This document shows positions 1 through 10,010 of a stretch of 64,000 nt of DNA, one piece after another. The notes under the pieces were generated by a model. It ran no database searches. It was not told the DNA's origin and worked only from the letters and a program-made list of their open reading frames with translations. The stretch spans positions 58,127,501 through 58,191,500 of the forward strand of contig CP142458.1 in the NCBI GenBank assembly GCA_038049695.1, written 5' to 3'. This DNA comes from Cinnamomum chago. Taxonomy: Eukaryota; Streptophyta; Magnoliopsida; Laurales; Lauraceae. Positions within the stretch are counted from its first letter, which is position 1. Each line of letters starts with the position of its first letter. A program made the translations under genes and the position numbers.

Positions 1-576
1 ACGACACTTGTATTGATACCCGATACTACACTGATACTTCTAGGGTACAAGTTTAGCATATTCTACTTACGGAGTCCATTATTCCATATTAGTTCTTTTA
101 GTTTGTTTACTTCTCAACATAAAAAATGTTAGAAAGAAACATAAACAATGATAATTTCATTAATTGAAAAGTGATCCAAAGAATATATTAGGACACCCGT
201 ATCCATATCCGTGTCCTAGATTTTTAAAAGTGCAGAGTCGTATCCACAATCTATGTATCTATGTCTGTGCCCGTATCCGTATTTGGGCATCCCAGATTTG
301 TATAGGCTTGTCTTGGCTTGGCTGGGTGCAGTAAAACTTGACCTGACTCGGTTGGGTCAACAGGACCTCGGTTTGCTTCTCAATGGCCTGAATTGCATTG
401 GTTAAAAAGTGCCTTCATTGAAAGATGCCATTGCTTGGAAAATATAGAAGAAAAAATCTGCATAGAGTTTAAGGCACTCATTGTCCATATGTGAAAGGGA
501 GGATTAAATCTTACATATTCAATTGAGGCCTTTAAAGAAAAAAATAAAAATAAAATCTATGTGCATGTCTGGACCT
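1..576. other. no gene seen; possible hAT-end debris
   Basis: I see no coding region here. Positions about 180-300 carry several variants of GTATCCGTGTC and GTATCCGTATT, which look like the subterminal motif arrays of plant hAT elements. No terminal inverted repeat or target duplication can be recognised, because any such element would be cut by the window edge. Confidence 0.3.
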
Positions 577-935
577 TTGACCTTGAGTAATTGGTCATTG
601 GGTGTTGATTGAAACTCCTAAGGGCATTTTTGGGTACCATCCTCGCTAGGATAGTAATCCTCATTCCCCTGGACTCATGCTAGCGTTTCTGAGGGGAGAG
701 AATTATTGCATTCCACATTTGGCAAACACCCAGGATTTCTGAGGGGAGAAGTCATTGACCTTGAGTAATTGGTCATTGGGCATTGATTGAAACTCCTAAG
801 GGCATGTTTGGATACCATCCTCGCTAGGATAGTAATCCTCATTCCCCTGGACTCATTCTAGGGTTTCTGAGGGGAGAGAATTATTGCATTTCACATTTGG
901 CAAACACCCAAGATTTCTGAGGGGAGAAGTCATTG
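577..935. repeat. 178-bp direct tandem duplication
   Basis: Two head-to-tail copies of one 178-bp segment lie at 577-754 and 755-932. I count about eight differences between them by eye, roughly 95 percent identity. Each copy holds the start-like phrase GGGCATGTTTGG (degenerate in copy 1), a small dyad around CTAGGATAGTAATCC and the repeated phrase TTTCTGAGGGGAGA. No protein is encoded. Confidence 0.9.
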
Positions 936-1620
936 CATCCAACGGTCACAACTTCTTCACAAATTTCTTACAATTTTTTATGAATGAATCCTTAAAATTG
1001 AGGGGCTGGCTGTTTTTGGATCTAAAGTTGATTGATGGTTCTGTTTTTGCAAATGGCCCCCACAAAAAAAAGAAAAAAAAATCAAATTTTAGGTTCTGGA
1101 CTTTTTTGCAAAATTTTCAAAATATATGATGATGAATGTATGGCTGATATTTGACCCCATGGACGTTTTTGACCTTTTGGAGATCATTAAAGGTTCAGAC
1201 CATTAATTAGTGGCCCACAGGAATCATAGATTGGAAAAGTAAGTCTGCTACAAGCATCCTGTTTTTTGCATGCATGGAAGATGAATGGTCTGGAATCTTT
1301 CTCAATTATCTCATGATCCATGATGAATCAGACTGCCAAATTTGACCCTCTAGCCATAATTGACCGTCTGAAGGGCCTCAACGGTTTGGATTGTGCGAAT
1401 GGACCCCATAGAAATCCAGAAATGGTCATTTATCCTTTTGAACTTTTTTTTTTCCGAATATCTCAAAATCCGTGACTAATCAATGGCTGATATTTGACCA
1501 CCTAGCCTTTTTGGGCAGTTTGAACATGATTATCAGTTCGGGTCTTGCTTAAGTGTCCCATAGATTCCAAAAACTTGAAAAAAAGGATCATTTAAACATG
1601 ACTGTATGGAATATTGTAGC
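936..1620. repeat. degenerate tandem repeat, about 150-190 bp period
   Basis: The phrases TTTCTCAAAATCC..GACTAATCAATGG and GATATTTGACC recur near 1151, 1342 and 1494 (anchor TTGACC). They are separated by related text such as GGTTTGGATTGTGCGAATGGACCCC. A similar two-unit block lies at about 13925-14240, so this is a dispersed repeat family. No reading frame is kept. Confidence 0.6.
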
Positions 1621-2431
1621 TCCGCCCCTTTGGAGAGAGGAGCACAAGGAGCCTCCTTTCGTGGGGTTTGGAAGTTAATTCCAATGTTTTCCTCCCTATT
1701 TTAACCTGATCTATTGGGGATTAGAGTATTCTTGAAGGATGATACTTACGGGATCGCCTACCCTTGGCATTTTGGGCTAGTGGATGAAGGTGATTGCAAT
1801 TTTTTTTCTTTGATCAATCACAAGAAAACTTCATTAAGCTGAGAAAAGGTTCACAACACAAGAAGCCTAAGTACTGGAGCTGAATACTGAGACTTGAACA
1901 AGAGAAAATACCAAAAAACTAACTCAAGACAAAACAAAAAATGAACTGGACCAACATGCGGCTTATGAGGAAACTATCCCTTATGGCTCTTTGTTTAGGC
2001 AAGGAATCAGCTACTACATTAGTTTTTCTCAAAACATGGCGAAATTCCACCCTAATAGAGGAGGAAGAGGAGATACGGTTAATTTTTGGCATTTTTTAGT
2101 GCATCTTCCATGAATATCCACACTTCTTCTTTGCCCACCCAACCTCATTGCAAGAATCCACAGTCAACCACATCTGATGAGGTGCTTCTGGTAGACAAGG
2201 TGGAATGTGCTGTAGTTTCATGCGTTTGGACTCCTTCATAGTTCCATGGCATTTTCATAAACATAGTGAAGTCGAGTTGGAATGATGGGTTTCGACTATC
2301 TCATAGTTCTATTGTAGTTTCATAAACATAATCATGTCAAGCTATAATGAGGTGGCTAATTCGTCTATGGTGCCCAGTTCTCCTAAAGTCGAGATGGTTT
2401 TCCTTCCATATGAGTCCTAAAGGTAAACTTT
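1621..2431. other. no gene seen
   Basis: This is intergenic or intronic DNA without a supported gene. It holds the left 8-bp target duplication of the next element at its right edge. Some text around 1960-2200 reads like decayed antisense LINE sequence, but I could not align it to a domain. Confidence 0.4.
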
Positions 2432-2546
2432 GATGGGAGCTAAGAAACATGGACACAGACACGGGACACGGATCGGACACGACACGACACGGACACGCCG
2501 ACATGACATTTCTAAAAAAAGTAGGACACGGACACATCGGGGACAC

Positions 2547-2548
<2 letters not shown>

Positions 2549-2583
<35 letters not shown>
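2549..2583. repeat. (TAA)n microsatellite
   Basis: A run of about eleven TAA units directly follows the left subterminal GGACACG motif block of the hAT element. Confidence 0.9.
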
Positions 2584-2899
2584 TATCTATTCATATACTA
2601 AAAGATACTATCATTTTAACTTTGTAATCAATTTAGCAATCAAATAAATAAAAATTCAAGTACCACTGTACCAACTAACAAACATATGCAATACAAAATT
2701 GAAACTGTAAGTGCTGAAAATATCAACTCACAAGACTAGAAGGAGCCTTAGAGGACTTATCCAAATGACCGGAGAGAGCTAATCACTTCTGGGACCTGAA
2801 AGGGAAGAAGAAGAAGCTGTCAAAGGACCCTGGCTGTGGGCAGCACAGGGCTCTCCGATGGCTAAGTTAGTGCAAGGAAAAACTAGTCGGAGAAGAAAA

Positions 2900-3530
2900 T
2901 GTAGTGTTTGGGGTAGTTGCATGCATGAAAACGTGTGTACCTCATCTTTGGGTCATGAATCCCCTTATATAAGAAAGTTTTCGGATATTTGTTAATGGAC
3001 CTCCTGATTTGACTGCTAGGGACAGATTAGCCCACAGAGCAATTGATGAGGGTCCAATATAGCCCACATTGTATTAAATGAAGGTCCGATCAGCCCATGC
3101 TGCATTAAATGCCAGTCACATTGGGCCTGATCTCGCCTTGACTTGTTGGCGGCTGGAGTCCCATTGGATTCTTTCTCGGGCCCTGTCCTGATATGGCCGC
3201 AACCTTTGGATGTGGCTCTGTCAGAGATTTGGTGAGGGTGGACGGCTTGGATGGTGTATATGTCCCATCAGTGCGTGCCCGAACCCTGTCACGTGTCCAA
3301 ATGTCAGGCGTGGCTGCCTGCGCCCGTCTCGGGGCAAGCTCGTCACCTTGGCTGTAGCCAAGATGCGCACCTCTTTCTTGTCGTAGCATATGGCCGAGAC
3401 GGTGGCCATCAGTGCTGGTCTCGGCGAGTGCCCCAGTTTCCGTGCCGAGGCGCATGCAGCCAAAACGAAATTCCAGCAGGGATTATCGCCAGTCTTTGCT
3501 TAGCTTGTGCATTAAGGGATCCCCCCCACA
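2900..3530. repeat. candidate solo LTR inside the hAT element
   Basis: The segment starts TGTAGTG and ends CCCCACA, so it has TG..CA ends. It is flanked by GAAAA on the left and GAAAC on the right, a 4-of-5 match. A palindromic CTTATATAAG near 2975 could serve as a TATA box on either strand. Base composition (GC-rich, few A-tracts) differs from the surrounding element. No LTR partner is present in the window, so this rests only on ends and flanks. Confidence 0.3.
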
Positions 3531-3659
3531 GAAACATACTTAATAATCATTAAACATGAAATATCCTTAGTTCCATAAAATCCATACAAAGAAAAGGGAG
3601 AATCATCAATTTCCCCTCTATTCCAAAAATACAAAAAGAAGTCAATTTCCATCTAAAGT

Positions 3660-5870
3660 TTACTCAATTGATGCAACTTCAATTGCCTCATCATCACCGT
3701 CAATTTGATCACGATCAACATCATCTGTAAAGACCATGGTCTCCAACTTTGGCTCATCAAGCGAGAGATTAGCAACCTCAAGCACCCACCCCAACATCCT
3801 CGAAGGAATCATGTGTATCTCCCGCAATATCCCACATCTTAGTCTCACCTTGCATATATTGTGGGGTTTTTCTTGATAAAAGACGTAGATTGCTATGAAT
3901 AAAAACCAAGTCTTCAGCACGTTTTGGCGTCATCTTGTTCCTTCTCACGGATTGCACAAAGGAAAGTACTCCAATTCCTCTCGCAACATGCGCCATGGTT
4001 GGCCCACCAACTCGATGGATCCACATGATATCGATCATATAAAGAATCATACTCCCCAAATTCCCTCATTCTAAGCGAGAAATTGGCATACTCCATAATA
4101 ACCATTGAGCGCTCCTTGGAAGTGGGGAAGTATTTTGCAAGACATTTCTTTCTCTCTCTAGAAACCTCCACATCTTTATGTGGAGGAACTCGACTCGGGT
4201 CCTCATGAAGCCATTCGTCGCTATAATACCTTTCACAAAAGAAAGAAGGATTTCAAAATTACTTGATAATAAAAAATGTGTATTACGATGTAAGAATAAA
4301 AGAGAGTAATTCACCTGGGATTCAAAGAATGTGCCAAGCAATGGAGTGGGGTATTGTTTTTGTTCCAATGATCAACAAGTATTTGGTGTACCACATCATT
4401 AAATCCACATGACTCATCATGCCGCTTCCCTTCATGCCTAAATATTGTGGTCTTCACTTTTTCAATCATTGTATCCCACATGTCATACACTAAGTGAAGA
4501 CAATTTTTGTCCATATCACAGATTCTAAGCATATCATAAATAGGCGATGTGAAGGAAAGAATGTAATCAATGGAATCCCACCAAATGTCATCTAACAACT
4601 TTTCTTTTACAAATCTTGCCGTCCCCACATCATCTTCTCGATAACAAGACCATTTGTCACTTATAACCATAGCTTGGAGACCCCGCTTTATAAGTTTGAA
4701 TCTCTTAAGCATGACAATCGCTGAAGCAAAGCGGGTGTCTGCCATAGAAAGCAATTTCAAAGTAACAAACTCATTGAACATGGCCAACCTCATAGAGTGA
4801 TTCATGATAAAATGCTTTATGTGCATAACATCACCAACAATGTCTGATATCCAACTACATTCGCTATATGTCAATTGGTTGTTCTCGGCATTTTTTGCTG
4901 CACAAATGTTCTTCAAAGCAAGATTGAGGGTGTGGACCACACATGGTGTCCAAATAATGTTAGGAAATTGTGATTCAATGATTTGCCCCGCACCCTTACA
5001 ATTTGGAGCATTGTCAGTAATCACTTGAACTACATTTTCATGCCCAACATCATTAATGACCTCCTTCATCAAATTAGCAATGAAATATTTGTCTTTTGTT
5101 TCACCGGAACAATCAACAGCTTTAAGAAACATAGGCACACCTTCTGTAATAGCCATGAAATTGATTAATGGCCTCCTTTGTGAGTCACTCCGCCCATCAC
5201 AATGCTTACACCCTTTTCCCTCCACGTGCCTTTAATAGGTTGCAATAATCTTTCAATGTTTGCCTTCTCTCTTTGGAGTAAACTTGTCCTCAACATATTC
5301 TACCCCGGAGGCACATAACCGGTAAGTGGATTGTTGGCAGCAAAAGTGAAGGCATTCACAAAATGTGGGTTTCGTGCTAAGTGAAATGGTAAACTTGCAT
5401 AATAAAACATCCTAGCAATCTCGGGATGTAATTGATCACGAGCTCCTATATTAAATGCCTTCTCAATTGGATTTGAACTCCCAGTTCCACTTGTCTTTCT
5501 CTTCTTTGAGTCAAACCCTCCGTGCATAATACTATTCATACTCAGAAAATTAGAACTCAGGCAAAGGTACTTTTTTTGGTGCATTGGCCTTCATCCTTAA
5601 ATTTACTTCTTCCTCTAATTTTTGCATTTCAGAAGTATCTTTTGTTGTAACGCGTGAACATGTAGCAATCCCACAGCCAGGCAATTTTAACAAGTGAGCC
5701 GTAACCCTTGTGTATGAGCTCTTTTTTATCTAATTGCAAAAATTACACTGCCAAGTAATATTTCCCCCTCCTTCATTAATTTTATCAAACTTGGTTACAT
5801 TTTTCCACATAGGCTTATTTATATCTTCTTCATTGGAGGGGTGTGAACTAGAGCTAGGAATGGAACTCAT
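3660..5870 (-). pseudogene. hAT transposase (BED finger, DUF659, hAT C-terminal), broken
   Basis: Read on the minus strand from an ATG at 5870, the product would be a nuclear DNA transposase. In order I see a BED finger (WQCNFC near 5735, then HLLKLPGC), a linker, the DUF659 RNase H-like region (5225-4311, with RPLINFMA, QVITDNAPNCKG and TPCVVHTLNLALKNI), and the C-terminal dimerisation region (WWANHG, CCERNWSTF). A consistent 85-bp GT-AG intron lies at 4230-4314. Damage: an in-frame stop straight after the BED CxxC, further stops near 5565, a frameshift near 5200, and another near 3990. The stretch that usually lies between WWxxHG and CCERNWS is missing. It cannot make a full transposase. 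Confidence 0.88.
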
Positions 5871-6543
5871 ATTCCTAAATTCCAAATTGTCACGGAGAGG
5901 TAAAGAAGCAGAGCTGATCAATAAAAATAAATAAATTATTTGATATAAAGAACATATTTGATATATAAAAAGCAAAAACAGATTTTCTAGATTCATGTAA
6001 ACAGCAAAAATCCATCAAAAACCTATCGCCCAGAACACAGCAGCACAAGCCTGGGAGGCAATGGACCCCACTGGCCTAATCCATGATCTGACCTACTACT
6101 TAGGGTCGCCCAAGGGTGTGCCTGCAGATCCTTGGATCTGATCAATGATCAAATAGTTCCCCTAGCCCCACAGTCTCAACACAGACAACAAAAAGGGTCT
6201 TCCGCCTCTCAGATCTGATGCCACAAATTGGTGAGTCAACCGGGACCCACTGCACATGGGTCCAGTGCTACAGTGGTCGACCATGGGTCCTCTTTCAGAT
6301 CCATGGTCCCAATCCCTCATCAAGTGGGCCATGGGGTCCACAACCCCAGTCGACAGATACTGTTTGTATCAGGGGAAAAAAGTGCAGAATAAAAAAAAAA
6401 CAATAGTACCTGGAGTTGGAAGATCTTCTCCTTCTCCTTCTCCTTCCCCTTCTCCCTTCTTCTTCTTCTCCTTCCAGATCCTTTTTTTCTCTTTTCTGCT
6501 GCCTTTTCTTTTTCGCTGGAAGAACTTCGAATGTTATTAGGGC

Positions 6544-7241
6544 CAAGGATGAAAATAGCGGCTACGCCTGCCGCCAAAACGCTACGAAGCGGGCGATACG
6601 TAGCGTAGCGGGGATACGTAGCGGCGTAGCGGTGCGATTTGAAAAAATCGCCAAAAAAATCTGAAAAAATTCCAGAAAATTGTAAAATGAAAGAAAATGT
6701 ACTTTTTCTGCAAAAGTAACGAAGGTAAGGGGGCGTAGCGGTCCCCTCACTGTATGAGGTCTTGTATCGTTGTATAAATAGAAAATAATAGTAATGATCA
6801 TTTTTTTCACATGTGTTCATGTCGCTTAGTTATACTAACTTAGAAACTAATGAAAGGCTTATAAAAGAAAAAACTATGTCATAAAGTCAAGACTTAAGAG
6901 TACCTAGAGAAAAAAATACATCTGCCAAAGGGGGTGTCTAATAGGATCTACTTAGAGAAGAATCATTGAGAAGAACTCTCTATATCGACTGTAATTCGGC
7001 GAAATCATATGCTTTTTGGTGTTCTTTTAAACATAAAAGGGTAGAAGAATTGTGTAGAAATGTTATTTGGAGAGAAGAAGAAAATAAATAAGTTTTATTA
7101 TGCATTTAAAAAAAATTTGGAAAGTAGGAATTTTTCTCAGTAGCGGCCGCTACGGGTGTGACGGCCGATAAATCGGCCGTAGCGTAGCGGTGGCGGCCGC
7201 TACGGCCGATAGCTACGTATCGGCCGATATTTACATCTATG
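6544..7241. mobile_element. non-autonomous hAT element (698 bp) with perfect 8-bp TSD
   Basis: The ends are CAAGGATGAAAATAGCGG and, from the other side, CATAGATGTAAATATCGG: 14 of 18 match. The left end resembles the maize Ac terminus (CAGGGATGAAA). ATTAGGGC flanks it on both sides (6536-6543 and 7242-7249), a perfect 8-bp duplication. Both subterminal regions are packed with GTAGCG, TAGCGGC and CGGCCG motifs, while the middle is AT-rich and noncoding. It is nested in the 5' leader side of the larger hAT element, so it inserted later. Confidence 0.92.
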
Positions 7242-7529
7242 ATTAGGGCAGGCTGGCCCTTTGCTTTTAAGTTATAACCTTTTACAAAAACCCCCCTTTG
7301 CTTTTCTTTTTTTACTCTTAATTTTTTTTTCTAAGTAAAAGATGCAAACGTGTCCGACATGTGTCCAGAACTTGTCCGAAACGTGTCAGGAATAAAAACA
7401 TTTAAAAAAAAAGAACAGGACACTCTTTTTTATGTGTCCGACACGTGTCTAGAGTGTTTCTGTGTCCGACACTGACACTCTATCCCCGGAGAGGTGTCCG
7501 TGCTTCCTAGGATGTGAGCAATGCAACAA

Positions 7530-9085
7530 CCTTTGCCTTCATCATCATCGTTGTCGTCGTCATCATCATCAATGCCTTATCCAACTATGTTGGGTTCAGC
7601 TAAATGAGTTCTGTTTTTCCATTCCGATCTATCTTGAGCCAAAGCCTTAGATAGGTTGCACTTCTTCATATCTATTGTTACTACTTCCATCCATATCCTC
7701 TTCGGCCTACCCTTTCCCCTTGGTGGGCCATCAACTTGCATAGAAAAACTTTTCCTCATCGGTGCCATTTTTTGCCTGCATTGGACATGTCCAAACCATC
7801 GCAAATTGGTTTCTCCTATTGTATCACCTATTGATGTTACCCCTAAATGCTCTCAAAGCACTCATTTCTGATTCCATCATTCCTAGTTTTACACATCCAC
7901 CTTAACATTCTCATCTCTTTTACATTCATTTTGTGCATGTGTTACTGCTTGATTGGCCAACATTTTGCTCAATAGGTTGTAGCTGGTTTAATCGATGTCC
8001 CGTAAAATTTTCCCATAAATCTTATTGATATGTGCCGATCACAAAGCACTCCAAAAGCAAGTCTCTACTCCAACCATCTCACCTTTATCCTATGTTCGAC
8101 ATCTTCGGAGCCAAGTCCATATATTCATAATCCAGATCTTTGTATGATTTCTTTTAAAGCCCTTGGATTCCAAACCACGCACCCAACCCCCCCCCCCCCC
8201 CCCCCCACACACACACGGCTCATTGTTTTGAAAATTGGAATCGTATCACAAAACTTTCAAGGGGATGATTCGAATTGTATCGTGAATCATATTGCGATTC
8301 ATAAGATTTTTTTATTTTATTATGAAAAGGAAAAATTATTAAAAAAATTAAAAAGTAGTTATTCAGAAACGACCCATATAAGCATAAATACAATGAAAAA
8401 TAAGGCTATAATACAATTATGTGAAAAACATCATTGACATTTATTAATAAATCATAAATTATATGTGGAAATAGTTAAATATGTTTAATATATTAATTAC
8501 TAGGGAAAATAAATAAGTTTCCATGGTTTTTTATGGTTTTCTTTAAATAAAATAAAAAATCCAAATAATCAATCTTATATGTTATGATATCTCTTGAAGT
8601 TAAACAAGTGTTCATGTGAAAAAAATTAAAAATAGATACAAGACAAAACCCCATACGTACAGTGGAATGCTTGTTCATTACTCATCTCTAGAACCTTCCC
8701 AAAATAAAAATTTCTAAAGAGGTTTCTCTTGTCAATAAATAACCTTTCAAAAAGACTAAAAAGAAAAAGAAAAAAGTAAGGTATTAGTAGTATTAACCCC
8801 ATGGCTATGGTTGTTCTCACTCAGTTGAATTGTTTGAATCGTAAGATTCAATGAAATGAGTATCAAATTGTAAGATTCACTCCTAAATCATAAGATTCAC
8901 CTGTAAATAGGACTCATTGCATAGATACGAATCATTTTCTTTAGGGTAGCATTCGAGCTATGAATCATAGGATAATGACAACAATGCTTCCGCTGCCATC
9001 TCTCAAGTTTCGCATCCACGCCATCTTTCGAATCATCCACCACTACTATATCATCTGCAACAAGCCATGCCTTAAAAGGAGAAAT
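7530..9085 (-). pseudogene. RTE-clade LINE, 3' part of reverse transcriptase and tail, interrupted
   Basis: Minus-strand reading gives the end of an RTE-type reverse transcriptase. First comes an RT core with VADDIVVVDD and DGVDAKLERW (9075-8987). After an interruption come LESKGF, then EDVEHRIKVRW, then MRMLRWMCKTRNDGIRNE, then RWFGHVQ and the GRPKRIWMEV tail, ending in LAEPNIVG and a stop near 7577. It is followed by a GAT/GAC-rich microsatellite (7530-7570), the tail type seen in plant RTE elements. Stops and frameshifts are present throughout and the 5' half is gone. A poly-C run (about 8189-8206) and a 766-bp insert lie between ERW and LESKGF. Confidence 0.75.
8221..8986. mobile_element. 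candidate non-autonomous hAT-like insert in the RTE LINE
   Basis: This AT-rich, noncoding segment separates two adjacent parts of the RTE reverse transcriptase frame. It starts CATTGTTTTGAAAATTGG and its other end reads CATTGTTGTCATTATCC. The motif GAATC(G/A)TAAGATTC recurs near both ends (8250-8310, 8835-8910). The flanking 8-mers match only 4 of 8, so the class is inferred from end motifs and from the interrupted frame. Confidence 0.5.
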
Positions 9086-9515
9086 TGTTGGATGTAAGGC
9101 TTGGTCTCTGTGGAGCTTCTTATCTTTGCTTTTGACACAAACTTAGAAGGATATTCGCTATGTGCTATCCATGGGCTTCTGGTGAGTATAAGGCCCCTTG
9201 GATTCTGACAGATGTGCTTGAAGAGGTGCTGGATCTAGGAAGAAATCTAGGAGCTTTTTTTCAATCATGTAAAGAGAAGCACTAATGTTGGCTGACCTCT
9301 TAGGCTCTTAGCCAAGAAGGATGAGTAGGATGGGTTAGACACCGGCATTTGTTGATATCCTATGATACTTCTATGCCTTTATGAGTTTGTTTGTTTTTGT
9401 TGCTTGTCCTTCTGTTTTCTTAGCTTCTGAGATTTGTGGTTTTTCACTGTATTCCTCTTGTACTGTTTAGCTCTCAATCGATGGAAGTTGCCCAAATAAA
9501 TAAATAAAAATCATC
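9086..9515 (+). mobile_element. probable L1-type LINE 3' end
   Basis: The segment ends in an AAATAAATAAATAAAA tail (about 9495-9511), preceded by T- and G-rich text typical of plant L1 3' ends. Translated fragments around 9270-9330 are only weakly LINE-like. It abuts a LINE fragment of the opposite strand, so it was probably inserted into it. No target duplication was found. Confidence 0.4.
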
Positions 9516-10010
9516 TCTGAATATTCTCAGTGCTTCTCTAATAGTGTACACCTCAGCTTCATTTGAATTTTTTTTACCCCAATTGACCCCAAAACCAAAG
9601 GATTCTCGCCTTCTGAATTCCCAAAACACAATCTTTAGCCTCTTAGAACTGGCTTCTCTATAGTGGCACCTTCCACATTGAACAGCAGCTTTTCTACCAA
9701 GGGAGGCTTCCATGGATGGAAGGTCCTTTCTTTATGCCAAGCACTCCCTTTTCTAGCCTCCCAATTAAAAAAGACCTTATTAGGAGAGACATTTCTGAAT
9801 CAATTACTAGCCAAAACCAATTTTTCCGACTATCAATTTCTGCAACCACTTAACCTCCTCCATTGTGGATTCCTCCCGCTGGATATCTTGTTGTTTCTTT
9901 CCTTCCATATGCCAAGGGATCAAAATATAGCTAGTCTCCACAAGCGTCTATCTCACCCTGCAAAAGGATCACCACACCATGCCTCCAAAGTGGCCTGGTT
10001 GAAATAGGAT
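9500..10010 (-). pseudogene. L1-type LINE fragment, RNase H region
   Basis: Minus-strand frames give a KERNNKI-like phrase, then VFFNWEARKGSAWHKE, then LLFNVEGATIEKP and GNSEGENP. After a frameshift come NSNEAEVYTIREALRIF. This order matches the end of plant L1 ORF2, where RNase H begins with FNVDGA and ends around NEAEV..ALREAL. Frames are broken at least once and both ends are missing. Confidence 0.7.

Larger units (their letters stand above)
2440..7510 (-). mobile_element. hAT DNA transposon with DUF659-type transposase (5.07 kb)
   Basis: The left end starts CTAAGAAACATGGACAC and the right end, reverse complemented, starts CTAGGAAGCACGGACAC: 14 of 17 positions match. The flanking 8-bp direct repeats are GATGGGAG (2432-2439) and GATGTGAG (7511-7518), 7 of 8 identical, the length typical of hAT elements. 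Both ends carry dense GGACACG/CGTGTCC motifs (2450-2550 and 7345-7500), as expected for subterminal transposase-binding repeats. A broken transposase gene lies inside on the minus strand. The element also hosts a second, non-autonomous hAT at 6544-7241 and perhaps a solo LTR at 2900-3530, so its original size was smaller. Confidence 0.85.

Noticed and set aside
3105-3463. Two overlapping minus-strand frames of 80-116 codons
   Set aside because: GC-rich chance frames in the candidate solo LTR; no domain and no start context.
6320-6820. 166-codon minus-strand frame rich in R, E and K
   Set aside because: It is the reverse of a CTT/TCC low-complexity run and crosses the left boundary of the 698-bp hAT, so it cannot be a gene.
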